A stretch of DNA of 64,000 bases, taken from NCBI RefSeq assembly GCF_023078355.1, contig NZ_CP095552.1:3968001-4032000 (forward strand), written 5' to 3'. This DNA is from Gordonia hongkongensis. Its GTDB lineage: Bacteria > Actinomycetota > Actinomycetes > Mycobacteriales > Mycobacteriaceae. Both the position numbers and the translations under genes were made by a program. The notes below the pieces were generated by a model. That model did no database searches, was not told where the DNA came from, and was given only the letters and a program-made list of their open reading frames with translations. Below, piece after piece: positions 29,853 through 41,100 of this stretch. The stretch's first letter is position 1, and the number at the start of each line of letters is the position of its first letter.

Positions 29853-30386
29853 ATGAAGATCCGGAAGTCCGTCGCTGCCGTCACCCTCGCCGGGGCCGCT
29901 TTGTTCGTCGCCACCGGTTGTTCGGAGTCCACCGACACCGTCGACGAGGCGACGAGCGCGGTGTCCACCGCCGTCGAGTCCGCGGCGAGCCAGGTCGAGA
30001 CCGCCGCCAGCGACGCGGTCGACGAGGTCACCGGGCTCAGCAATGACGACGCACAGGAAACCCTGCGCCAGGCCATCGACCCGAACACCTCCTCCGAGGA
30101 GCTCGACCAGGTCATCGACGTCACCAATCCCGCCACCAAACCGGCCGCGATGGCTTTCGCCAAGGGCGCGTCCGCCGCGGGATACACCCCGGACGCGTTC
30201 TCGGTGAAAGAGGTCACCGAGGACGGCGACAAGGCCACCGCAACCGTCGCCGTGAAGAGTCCGCATTCCTCGACACCGGTCGACATCCAGCTCGGCTTCG
30301 TCAAGGTCGACGGCGACTGGAAGCTCAGTGGTGACGCCATTCAGCAGCTGATCAGCATGGGCAGCGGCCAGCAAGAGGGCAACTAG
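29853..30386 (+). CDS. MTB12-like secreted lipoprotein
   Basis: A 177-residue lipoprotein. The signal peptide MKIRKSVAAVTLAGAALFVA ends in a lipobox ATGC, so Cys23 should be lipidated and the protein anchored outside the membrane. Residues about 25-60 are a Ser/Thr/Ala/Val/Asp-rich linker. The C-terminal domain (about 65-170, with TSSEELDQVIDVTNPATKPA and STPVDIQLGFVKVDGDWKLS) resembles the low-molecular-weight antigen MTB12 family of mycobacteria, of unknown function. The ATG at 29853 has GAGGAG eight bases upstream. It is divergent from the monooxygenase operon. Confidence 0.82.
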   Translation: MKIRKSVAAVTLAGAALFVATGCSESTDTVDEATSAVSTAVESAASQVETAASDAVDEVTGLSNDDAQETLRQAIDPNTSSEELDQVIDVTNPATKPAAMAFAKGASAAGYTPDAFSVKEVTEDGDKATATVAVKSPHSSTPVDIQLGFVKVDGDWKLSGDAIQQLISMGSGQQEGN

Positions 30387-30466
30387 ACCCACGGCGCACG
30401 TCGCCTCCTCGCCTACACTCGGACGGGTGTGGTTCCGACCCGGAGCCGGGCGGCGAGGAGGTGTAC

Positions 30467-31102
30467 GTGCGTACCGATCAACCCACCCAACCGTTCGCTC
30501 CACCGGTGACCCAGCGGCACGCGCGGTGGCCGCTGGTCAATGATCTCGACGACACCGAGTTGCCGGCTGCGGCCGAACCGACCGGCACGCGGGTCGACGT
30601 GCATGTTGCGGTACCCGCGTCGCCGAAGCTGCCGACCAGGGTCGAGCCCGCGGCGGAATCGTCACCGTGGATGGTGACGCGCAACGCCGGCCGGCTGCCG
30701 GCACGGGAACATGCCGCATTGCCGCCGGTGGGCGACTTCTGGGGCCTGGAGAACGCCCGCCGGGCACCCCTTGCCGCGATGCCGCTGCCCGCGCGGACCT
30801 TTCCGGCGCGCTCGGCGCCGTACCTGACCCGGCCCGTCGGCGGCCGTTCCGTCGCACCGGCTGCCTCGCTGGCTCTGACCTCCGGGCTGATCTCCCTACC
30901 CCTGACCCTCCTGCTGGGACTGGGCGCGATCCTCGGACTGATCGCCGTCGTCGCCGGCGCGGTCGGAGTCAGGCAGGTTCGACGCGCCCCCGCAGAGCGC
31001 AAGGGCACCGGTCGCGCGATCACGGGCATCGTGACCGGCGCCGGCAGCGTGATCGTGGGCGGCCCGATCCTCTTCCTCGTTCTGCTCCTCGCCGGACTGT
31101 AG
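30467..31102 (+). CDS. DUF4190-like small membrane protein
   Basis: A 211-residue protein of unknown function. The first 130 residues are Pro/Ala/Arg-rich and look unstructured. Two membrane segments follow: about 140-170 (SGLISLPLTLLLGLGAILGL and onward) and the C-terminal segment (GAGSVIVGGPILFLVLLLAG), joined by a short basic loop with RKGTGRAITGIV. This arrangement is typical of DUF4190 proteins, which keep both helices at the C-terminus. The GTG at 30467 is preferred over 30461 because GAGGAG lies six bases before it. A bidirectional hairpin follows at 31175. Confidence 0.75.
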   Translation: MRTDQPTQPFAPPVTQRHARWPLVNDLDDTELPAAAEPTGTRVDVHVAVPASPKLPTRVEPAAESSPWMVTRNAGRLPAREHAALPPVGDFWGLENARRAPLAAMPLPARTFPARSAPYLTRPVGGRSVAPAASLALTSGLISLPLTLLLGLGAILGLIAVVAGAVGVRQVRRAPAERKGTGRAITGIVTGAGSVIVGGPILFLVLLLAGL

Positions 31103-31174
31103 CCGCAGGCGCACTGTTCGAGGCCTGTCGCCGCCACGCTTGTCGCCGCCACAGTCGCACGACCGCAGAAACAA

Positions 31175-31200
31175 CGAGACCCGCCTGTCGGCGGGTCTCG
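31175..31200. terminator. Bidirectional stem-loop between convergent genes
   Basis: A perfect 11-bp stem (CGAGACCCGCC at 31175-31185 with 31190-31200) and a TGTC loop, lying 73 bases after the membrane-protein gene and 23 bases after the 105-residue protein gene on the other strand. It separates the central block from the second NRPS cluster. Confidence 0.7.
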
Positions 31201-31222
31201 TCGGGTATGTCGGTGCGGGCCT

Positions 31223-31540
31223 CTAGCTGACCGCGCGGAGTCGGGGCCGGACCGAGGCGACCTCGCCGCGCTCGCGGCCGAGCCAGGCCTGGATCTCGCC
31301 GATGACCTGCAACCGGGAATCAACCGGGTCGATGTCCACGAGAGACGGCATGCAGTGCATCAGTGCGGCGTAGAACGCCGAGGTCGGCGACATCCCGTAC
31401 TCGGCCAGCACGCTGCCGTAGTCCTCGACGCGATCGGCGAGTTCACCGTAGGTGAGAGCGTCATCGCCCAGCCGAACAGCGGTCAGGTGGGGCGTGATCG
31501 CCCCTCGTGTCTGGATGTCATCCAGTAGTAGCTGGTCCAT
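31223..31540 (-). CDS. Small protein resembling the N-terminus of an adenylation domain
   Basis: A 105-residue protein I cannot name. Its first half (ITPHLTAVRLGDDALTYGEL, then ADRVEDYGSVLAEYG) matches the first strand-helix unit of NRPS A domains, the same pattern as DRVAVEDGDRTLTYAEIDR in the first NRPS. The core motifs (TSGSTGKPKG, YGPTE, TGD) are all missing. The second half (SPTSAFYAALMHCMPSLVDI, then IGEIQAWLGRERGE) is a different, possibly helical segment. It cannot be an adenylating enzyme. The ATG at 31540 gives MDQLLLDD; the frame extends upstream to 31624 without clear homology. It lies downstream of mbtH, at the end of the second NRPS cluster, behind a 305-base, relatively AT-rich gap, so it probably has its own promoter. 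It could be an A-domain relic or an independent small family. Confidence 0.65.
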   Translation of the reverse strand: MDQLLLDDIQTRGAITPHLTAVRLGDDALTYGELADRVEDYGSVLAEYGMSPTSAFYAALMHCMPSLVDIDPVDSRLQVIGEIQAWLGRERGEVASVRPRLRAVS

Positions 31541-31845
31541 GATTACTGCCTTCCCGCCCGTGGAGCGTCGATCGCTGTGTCCCCGCCTCCCCTGACGTTG
31601 GTACTCATGCGATCCTTCAACCAAGTGTGCCCTACCTCATTCAACTAGTAGAACACTGACTCAACATGTGTGGGATATTCCACAACAATTTCGGTAACTG
31701 TGCTGCAATCCGATGTTACGGCTGTGACTGCAGTTGCGACAGGTCACCACTGGGTTGATTCTTTACCTGTTATCCACGTGCAACTGTCCCGATATTCGAG
31801 CACGACCGACTTTCGCAATCGCGAGTGTCGGGGCCCGTCACCGAC
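31541..31845. other. AT-richer intergenic region, probable promoter of the 105-residue protein
   Basis: No gene is seen. Base composition is clearly less GC-rich than the surroundings from about 31615 to 31800, typical of a regulatory region. A precise -35/-10 pair could not be fixed. A weak resemblance to an IdeR half-site near 31630 was judged insufficient. Confidence 0.5.
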
Positions 31846-32073
31846 TCAGGCGTCGCCGCTCTTGTCCGCCTCCATCGCCTCGATGAGGCTCTTGGGCCGG
31901 AGGTCGGTCCAGTTCTGCTCCACGTACTCCAGGCACGCGGCGCGGCTGTCCTCGCCGAAGACCTTGGTCCACCCGGCGGGGATGTCGGCGAACGTCGGCC
32001 ACAGCGAGTGCTGGTTCTCGTCGTTCACGAGCACGTAGAAGCGGCCGTCCTCGTCGTCGAATGGGTTCGTCAT
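31846..32073 (-). CDS. MbtH-family NRPS chaperone, copy 2
   Basis: A 75-residue MbtH-like protein with the complete signature: [31 protein letters not shown]. It begins at ATG 32073 ([15 protein letters not shown]) behind AAAGGA. The open frame extends upstream, but the MTNPFDD start is the family start and matches copy 1. It lies 121 bases after the second assembly line on the same strand and most likely serves its nine or more A domains. MbtH proteins can cross-complement, so it might also act on the first NRPS. Confidence 0.96.
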   Translation of the reverse strand: MTNPFDDEDGRFYVLVNDENQHSLWPTFADIPAGWTKVFGEDSRAACLEYVEQNWTDLRPKSLIEAMEADKSGDA

Positions 32074-32194
32074 GGGTGTCCTTTCTCCATCGGCACGGCG
32101 ACTGTCGTCACCCGCCTGCTTTGTTGTTGTCGAACGTAGTGGCTCGCCGCCCGGATTCACGCGAGGTCAGGTCGATGATGTCACGCAAATCCCC

Positions 32195-35100
32195 TCATTC
32201 CGGTGTCCGCTCGCCGAGGCCGTCGACCTGCGACAGCTGGGCATCGAGCGCGGGGCCGACGACCGCGAGCGCGTCGGCGTTCGCCATCCCGAGGTGGTGG
32301 GTGGCCACATCGACGTTGTCGACGGCGCCGGTGACGAACGGCCGCCAGGCCGCGGCCAGGGTCGACGGGTCGTCCTTGTCCTCGGTCGCGGTGAACACGT
32401 GTACGTCGCCGGCGAAGACATCGGGCCGGTAGTCGAGGACCACCTGGGTCGAGGACTCGAAGCTGTCCATGATGCGTTCCACCTGATCCTCCGCGAGCAG
32501 GCCCATGCCGGAGATCTGCTGCCGGATGATCGCGGTGACCTCCTCGGAGGTGGACGCCTGCACGTCGTCGCCGAGATCGAAGAGATCCCGCCAGCCGCCG
32601 AGGACGTCGACCACGGTGGACGCGTCCGGCTCGATCGCCGGCCCGGGCTCCGCCGCGGCCGCCTCGACCGGCTCCCCGTGCTGGGGGACGTCGTGGACGA
32701 TCACCGGTTCGTCCTCCGGGCGGGAGTCCATGATCCCCAGGTAGGCGACCTGCTCCCCGAGTTCCCCGAGGTGGACGGCCATCGCGTGGGCGATCACGCC
32801 GCCGACCGACCAGCCGAGCAGATGGTAGGGGCCATGCGGCTGGACCCGCCGGATCTCCTCGACATAGCGCCGGGCCAGCACCCGCGCGTCGGTCACGCTC
32901 GGCTCTCCGGTCACCACATGCGGGTCCTGGAGTCCGTAGATGGGCCGATCCCGCAGGTGCGGTGCCAGCCCGCCGTAGAACCACGCCAGGCCGCCGGCCG
33001 GGTGCACGCAGAACAGCGGCGGCCGCGAACCCTCGCCGCGAAGGCTGATCACCACGTCGTTGCTCACCGCGTTGTCCTCGGCCAGTCGGCGGGCCAGACC
33101 ACGCACGGTCGGATCGCTGAACAACCACGCGAGTTCGATGTCGAAGCCGTTGCGGTCGCGCAGCGCCGCCGCGACCCGGGTGGCCGAGAGGGAGTTGCCG
33201 CCCAGGTCGAAGAAGCTGTCGGTGGCACCGATCTGTTCGACGCCGAGGACCTCGGCGTAGGCATCGGCGATCGCCTGCTCGACCGGGGTGGCCGGGGCGA
33301 CGAATTCGACGGAAGCCACCTCGGGAGCCGGCAGCGCCGCTCGGTCCAGCTTGCCGACCGGGGTCAGCGGGAACTCGTCGAGCACCGTGATCGAGGCAGG
33401 CACCATGTGTCCGGGCAGCTGCGCGGCCAGCAGACCACGAAGAGCGTCCACCTCTACACCGTCACCGACGACATAGGCGGCGAGGCTCGACGCCACCGAA
33501 CTCGGGGTCCCCGACGAACCGACACCGACGACGACCGCGGATCGCACCTCGGGCGCCGAGCGCAGCGCCGCCTCGATCTCCCCCAGCTCGATGCGGAGGC
33601 CGCGGAGCTTCACCTGGTCGTCGCTCCGACCGGAGTACTCGAGGGTGAGACCTCCCGAGCGCGACTCCCGCCACCGCACGACGTCACCGGTCCGGTACAT
33701 CCGTCGTCCGGCGCCCGCATACGGACTGGCGACGAACCGCGCGGCGGTCAGGCCCGGCTTGTCGAGGTAGCCACGAGAGAGGGCGGGTCCGAGGACGTAG
33801 AGCTCGCCGGCCACGCCGACCGGGACGGGCCGCAGGTGCGCGTCGAGCACCAGGAACTCGACGCCGGGCAGCGGACCGCCGAGGCGGACCGGCTCGCCGG
33901 GCGTCGCCGCCTCACCGACCGCGATCATGATCGTCGTCTCGGTCGGGCCGTAACCGTTGTGGATGCGGGTGTGCGGTGCCCAGGCGTCCATCACCGACTG
34001 CGGCACCGCTTCGCCGCCCACGGACACCGCCTGCAGGCTGGGCAAGGCGGTCGGGTCGAGCGTCGACAGCACCGACGGCGTGAGGAAGGTCGTGGCGACC
34101 TCGTGTCGCTGCATGAACTCCTGCAGCTCCGCGCCACCCACCGCGGTCGACGGCCGGTAGGCGAGCGTCCCGCCGTTGACCGTCGCGAGGAGGTATTCGA
34201 GCACCGAGGCGTCGAAGCTCGGGGACGCGAATCCCAGGACAACCGCGCCGTCCTCGACCCCGAGCGCCCGCGACTTCGCGATGGCGAAGTTCCGTAGACC
34301 CGAATGTGACACCGCGACGCCCTTGGGGCGACCGGTCGAGCCCGAGGTGTAGATGACATAGGCGACGTTGTCGGTCCGAACCGGTCCGGCCTGCTCCCCC
34401 GGCTCCACGGCGGCCTCGGAGGTGGCGTCGAGTTCGGCGACCACCGACGTGTCGTCGAGGCGAAGCCACTCGAAACCCTCGTCCGGCAACGCTCCGACTG
34501 CGGTGACCGACAAACCCAGCCGGGCGCCCGCGTCCTCGACCATCGTCGCCACGCGTTCGGCGGGATAGTCCGGATCGATCGGGACGTACCCGCCGCCGGT
34601 CTTCGCCACCGCCCAGATCGCGACCAACAGGTCGACGGACCGGGGAATCGCAAGCGCCACCAGTGTTTCCGCACCGACGCCGCGACCGATCAGCCACCGG
34701 GCAAGGCGGTTGGACCGGGCATGCAGCGCAGAGTACGACAGCGTCGCCCCGGAGGCGTCGACCACCGCGGTCCGACGCCGATAGCGCGTGCCGGCCTCGG
34801 TGAACAGGTCGCCGAGCAACACGGGTTCGGCGGCCTCGCCACCGCGCACCGGCACCAGCGACTCGGCCTCACCCGCCAGCAGGATGGGCGCGGCGGCGAC
34901 CGGAGCGCCCGGGGTCGCGGTGAGCGCGTCCAGATGGTTGACGAACCGCGCCGTGAACCCGGCGGCGGTGGACTCCGTGAACAGATCGGTGGCGTATTGC
35001 ACTGCCGCCGTCCAGGTCTCGCCCGCTCCGGCCTTCGCGACCGAGAACAGCAGGTCCACCTTGGCCGGCACCTCCCCCGCGTCGAGCGGGGTGACCGCGA

Positions 35101-38100
35101 TGTCGCCGAGATCGGCTGGCAGCGACTGTCCGGCGAGCTCGGGCACCACGCTCTGGTCCAGGGTCAACCACACCTGGGTGAGCGGCGCGAACGACTCGGA
35201 GCGAACCGGATTGAGCCGATCGACGAGGGTCTCGAACGGCAGGTCCGCATGCGCGAAGGCGTCGAGGTCGACACGGCGGACGCGATCGAGCACGTCGGCG
35301 AAGGTGTCGGCTCCCGCGTGCGCGGTCCGCAGCACGAGCGTGTTCACGAACATCCCGACGAGCGGATCGAGCACGGCGGCGCCCCGACCGGCGATCGGCG
35401 TACCGACCGCCACGTCATCGGTGCCCGACAGATCGGCGAGCAGGACCGCCAGCGCCGCGTGCAACACCATGAACGGGGTGGCCCCGAACTCGTCGGCGAC
35501 GGTGTCGATCCGCGCGGTGACGTCCGCCGGGATCGTGAAGGACACGCGCGCACCGCGCTGCGACGCGACCGCCGGACGCGGGCGGTCGGTCGGCAGCTCG
35601 AGCAGATCCGGCATGCCGGCCAGGTGTGCGGTCCAGTAGTCCAGCTGGGCGCCCATCGCCGACGTCGCGTCGTCGACATCGCCGAGGGCACGTCGCTGCC
35701 AGATGGCGTAGTCGGCGTACTGGACGTGCAACGGCTCGAATCGCGGCTGCTCCCCGGCCGTCCGCGCGAGATAGGCGGTGGTGAGGTCGGTGACGAGCGG
35801 GCCGAGGGATTCACCGTCGGAGGCCACGTGGTGCAGCACCACAGCCAGAACGTATTCCGTTGTGCCGGACGAGGTCTCGATCTCGAGCAGCCTGGTCCGC
35901 ACCGGCCAGTCGGCAGTGAGGTCGAAGCCGACGGTGACCGCGGACCCGACGACCGCTCCCGGATCACGACCGTCGGCCGCCGGCACGAACTCGTGGTCGA
36001 GCCGGGTCGCGATGTCGGACACCGGGGCGATCACCTGGACCGGCATACCGCCGACCTCGGGGTAGGTGGTGCGGAGGATCTCGTGCCGCGCGACGACGTC
36101 GGCGATGGCGGCGCCGAGCGCCTCGGGATCGAGTGCACCGGTCAGGCGCATCACGGCCGGGATGTTGTAGGCCGCCAACGTCGGATCGAACCGGTTGATG
36201 AACCACATCCGCTGCTGGGCGTACGAGAGCGGGATCCGGTCGGGCCGCGGTGACACCGCGGCGATCGGCGGGAGTCCGCCAGTACGGTCGCCGAGGCGTT
36301 CGGCCAGCAGGCGCGGAGTCGGCGCCTCGAAGACGTCACGCACCGTCACGTCGACACCGAGAGCGTCCCCGAGCCGGGCCGCCGCCCGCATCGCCGACAC
36401 CGAATTGCCACCGATGTCGAAGAAGTTCGTGGTGGCGCCGACGTTCTCCGGCGACATCGACAGCAGCTCGGCGAAGACCGACGCCGCCGCCGCTTCCCGC
36501 GGGCCGGCGACCGGCACGATCGCGGCGGTGTCGACGGTCGGCGCGGGCAACTGCTGTCGCACGATCTTGCCCGCGCTGCTCAGCGGCATCTCGTCGATCA
36601 GCATCCACATCCCGGGACGCATGAACTCCGGGAGCGCTTGCGCCACCGAGTGTTTGACCGCATCCAGGTCCACCGAGGCCGGCGTCAGGTAGGCCACGAG
36701 TTGCTGCCCGGCTGGGGTCTCGACGACGGCCGCCGCCGCGTACACGACGCCCGGCGCCGACGTGAGGGCCGACTCGATCTCGCCGAGCTCGATCCGCTGG
36801 CCACGCAGCTTCACCTGGAAGTCCGTGCGGCCCTGGTATTCCAGCTCACCGTCGGCTCGCCAGCGGACCAGGTCACCGGTCCGGTACAGGCGAGACCCCG
36901 GAACGCCGTACGGGTTCGGCACGAAGCGTTCGGCCGTCAGCGCGGGTCGCGAGGTGTATCCACGGGCCAGCTGGACACCGCCGAGGTACAGCTCGCCGGT
37001 GAATCCCGGTGCCACCGGGCGCAACCGATGGTCGAGCACCAGCGCGGCCGTGTTCGCGACGGGCCGTCCGATGGAGACCGAGTCGCCCGCGACCCGCGCG
37101 ACGGTCGCGTAGATCGTCGCCTCGGTCGGTCCGTACTGGTTGTGGATCGGCGCGTGCGGGATCAGCTCCCGTACCGTCTCGGCGACGCGCTGCGGGAGCG
37201 CCTCGCCGCCTGTATGCAGGTAGCGCAGCCGTGAGAGACCGCGCAGCTGTTCGGGATCGGCGACCTCGGTGAGCACGGCGAGCATCGAGGGCACCAGCGT
37301 CGCCGACGTCACGCCGAAGTCCGCGAGGTAGCGCAGGACGGCGACCGGGTCGCGATGCGCACCCGGCTCCATGACCACCAGGCGACCGCCCGAGAGCGGC
37401 GGGCGGAGGATCTCGCCGACCGACGGATCGAAGGTCAGCTCGAGCACCTGCAGGAAGACGTCGCCGGGGCCGAAATCGTAGGCGCCGCGGTCGTAGTCGA
37501 GATGGGCGCGCAGGGTTTCGTGACTCACCGTGACGCCCTTGGGACGACCGGTCGAACCCGACGTGAAGATGGTGTAGGCCGGATTCGCGCCGACGACTGC
37601 CGACGAACGCTCCGCCGGCGCGAAGAGCGACGCCGGTTCACCAGCGTCCGAGTCGTCGTCGACGGCCACGACGGTCACACCGGGGTCGAGGGCCTCGATG
37701 CCCGCCGGGACCAGTCCCGGGCCGATCAGCACCGCCGCGACATCGGCGGTGCGCGCCAGATAGTCGATGCGATCGGCCGGCGCGGCCGGGTCCATCGGCA
37801 CGAATTGCCCACCGGCGGCGAGAATCGCGTGGACGGCGACGATCATCTCCGTCGACCGCGGGATGCACACGCCGACCGCGACCTCAGGTCCGACCCCCAG
37901 ACCCACGAGCCGCCGGGCGAGAACGCTCACCCTGCTTCCCAATTCGGCATAGGTCGAATGCGCGCGGGTCGAGGCCCCGGCCGAACTCACCACCGCAATC
38001 GCGTCGGGCGACGCGACGACGCGCTCGAGCAGGAGATCGGCGACATGGGTGCCGGACGGGATCAGCTCCGGGCCGGTCGACCACGTGTCGAGGCGGGCCT

Positions 38101-41100
38101 CGTCGTCCTTCGACATCGGTGGGATGTCGGCGATCCGGGTCTGTGCGTCGCCGGCGATGGCCTGCAGGATGCGCTCGAGGGACCGCGCGAAGACGGCGAT
38201 CTCGTCGGTGGCGAAGGCGTCGGGAAGGTAGGTCAAGCGGACCGCGATGCCCGACGCGGTCGGCGAGGTCGCGAGGTTGAGCGGGTAGTGCGTGGCGTCG
38301 GAGACCTCGACGTCCCGGATCGCCAGTCCCACTGCCGCACTGGCGGCACCGCCGGCCAGTGAGTCGTTGTCGACGGGATATGACTCGTGCACGGTCAGGG
38401 TGTCGAACAACTGCGGCCGTCCGACGGCGGTGAGGATCTCGGGCAAGCCGATGTGCTGGTGATCGAGCACGGCGGTCTTGTCCGACTGCAACCGGCCGAG
38501 GACCTCGGCGATCGTCGCCTCCGGGTCGACGTCGACGACGGCGGGCAGCGTGTTGATGAACAGGCCGACCATCGACTCGACGCCGTCGAGTCCGGCGGGA
38601 CGTCCGGACACGGTCTCGCCGAAGGTGACCACCCGGTTGTCGGTCAGCCGGGACAGCAGCACCGCCCAGGCGAGCTGCAACACCGTGGCCGTCGTCGAAC
38701 CGGATTGCCGCGCCGTCCGCTCCAGGCCCGAGACCAGGTCGGGTTCGAGGACCCAGCGATGCTCGCGCGGCAGATGGTCTGCTGCGGAGTCGTTCTCGGC
38801 ATCCTCGACGGCGTGGCCGGTGAGTCCGGGGGCGACCAGGGTCGGCTCCTCGACCGGTTCGAGGACTCGTCGCCACGCCGCGAGACCGGCGTCGAGGTCG
38901 GTGTCGGCGATGCGGGCCAGGTAGTCGGCGAAGTCGGTGCGTTCGGTCGTTCCCTGGCCGGTGAACGGGGTCCCGGTCGCATAGAGCGCCAGCAGGTCGG
39001 CCAACACGAGCGGCCCGGACCAGCCGTCGAACAGGATGTGATGGTTGGTGATGACCACGCTCGTGCCCTGTGCGTGGCGCACGACCACCGCTCGCAGCAG
39101 CGGCGGGTCGGCGAGGTCGAACGGTTCGGTGCGCTCGGCCGCCGACACCTCGTCGACGGCAGCCCGGACATCCACCTCTGCGGTGGTCGGCACGTCGAGC
39201 ACGCGCCAGCGCAGCGGCACCGTCTCGGGCACGACGGTGACCACGTGCCCGCTGGGCACCCGGACGAACCCCGATTTGAGGGTGCGGTGGTGATCGAGCA
39301 GTGCGACCACCGCGGTGCGCAACCGCTCGAGGTCGACCTCGCCCTCGAGATGCAGAACTGCCTGCGTCACATACACATCGAGTTCGTCGGTGCCCGCGAG
39401 TTGGGACTGGAAGTACAGCCCGCGTTGCAGCGGCGACAGGGCCCAGACCTGCGCGCCGGGGAACCGCTGCGCCACGATGTCCAAGTCATGTTGGGTCACC
39501 TCGGCGCCCGGGACATCCGACGGCGAGCGGCCGACGTCGACGCCGTCGGTGACGAGGCGGACGACGTCGGCGAGTTCCGCGGTCCACCGTCGTGCCATGT
39601 CGCGGACGTCCTCCGGCGACAGGATCGCCGCGGGGAACTGCAGATCGGCCGAGAGCACACGCCCCTTCGAAGACGCACCGGTGCTCGCGTTGACCGTCAG
39701 CACGCTCATGGCCGCCACCCCGTCGGACACCGTGGCCGGGAGGAACGGCGCGTCGGGTGCGGGCAGGAAGCCCGCACCGGCCGGTGTTGCGGTGTCGGAC
39801 GACGGGGCGACCGACGACAGGGGGTCGGCCCCGTCCGGGTTCGTCGGGTCCTCGCTCTGACCGGTCGTACCGCGGGTCCCGAGATAGTTGAACGCGATCG
39901 TCGGCAGCGGACGCGAATGCAGTTGCGCGGCCGGGTCGCCGGGGCCGCGGCCGTCGGCGGCGTAACGCAGCAGGCCGAAACCGATCCCGGAGTCGGGCAT
40001 GCCGAGACGTTCTTCCTTGGCCGCCTTGACCGCGTGGACCACGTCGTCGGCCGGATCGAGGGCGAGCGGGGCGATCGAGGTGAACCAGCCGACCGTGCGC
40101 GACAGGTCGGCGCGCCGCGGGTCCGGGCCGGTGAGCAGGACGTCCTCGTATCGGCCGTGCCCCTCGGTGAGCACGGTGACGGGAGCGGCGTCGGCGATGC
40201 CGCGATCATGTTGCCAGGAGCGGACCGCGCGCGCGAGGGTGCCGAGCAGGACGTCGACGACGGACGCCGAGAACGCCTCGGGCACAGTCGTCGTCAACGG
40301 GTCGACGATGGCCGGGTCGACGCGGTGGACGATCGAGGTCAGGGTGCCGTATCGGTCGCGGTCGGGGTCGAGCGGCGCGCCGAAGTCGGTCGGAAGGGCT
40401 GGGGACCGGTCGAGCCAGTACCCGGCTTCGCCACGACGGGCGTCGAGCTGCGCGGTGAGTGCCCGCTGCCACGCACGTTGCGAGGTCTCCTCGGCGCGAA
40501 CCGTCACGGGTTGCCCGGAAACCAGCTGGGCGTGGACGGTCAGCAGATCCTCGATCAGGATCGGCCACGACACCGCGTCGACGGCGAGGTGGTGCAGTAC
40601 CAGCACTATTCGTACGGGCCGATCCGCCTCGTCGGGAGAACCCTGCGGGGCGGCGCCGCTGACCACCGTCGCGGCGACCAGCCGCCCGGCGGCCGGGTCG
40701 AGGCGGCGCGCCGCCTGCGCATGCGCGTCGACCAGCGCATCGGCGAACCTGGCCTCGCCGGGTACGGTGTCCGTCGCCACCGACACGATCGAGGCGCCGG
40801 GATCGAAAGGTGTTCCGGTGGTGAGGGTCCAGGTGTCACCGGTCTGGGTGCCCCCGGTCTGGGTGTCACCGGTCTGGGTGTCCCCGACGGACTCCAGGCG
40901 CGCACCCAGCATCGGATGCGCGTCGACGACCGCGCCGAGCACCGCGCCGAGGTGGGCGACGGTGAGTCCGGCCGGTGCCGTGAGCACCATCGACTGGTTG
41001 AAGTCGGCGAGGTCGGCCGGCGTCCGCGCGGCGTCGACGAGCCAGGACACGATCGGCGGGAGATCGACCCGTCCGGCCGGATCGTCGGTGGGCTCCGCGA

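Noticed and set aside
31620..31650. Possible IdeR iron box before the 105-residue protein
   Set aside because: Only about 10 or 11 of 19 positions fit the consensus on either strand, too few to claim iron regulation.
40826..40885. CRISPR-like array
   Set aside because: The units are adjacent 15-base direct repeats without spacers and lie in frame inside an E domain.
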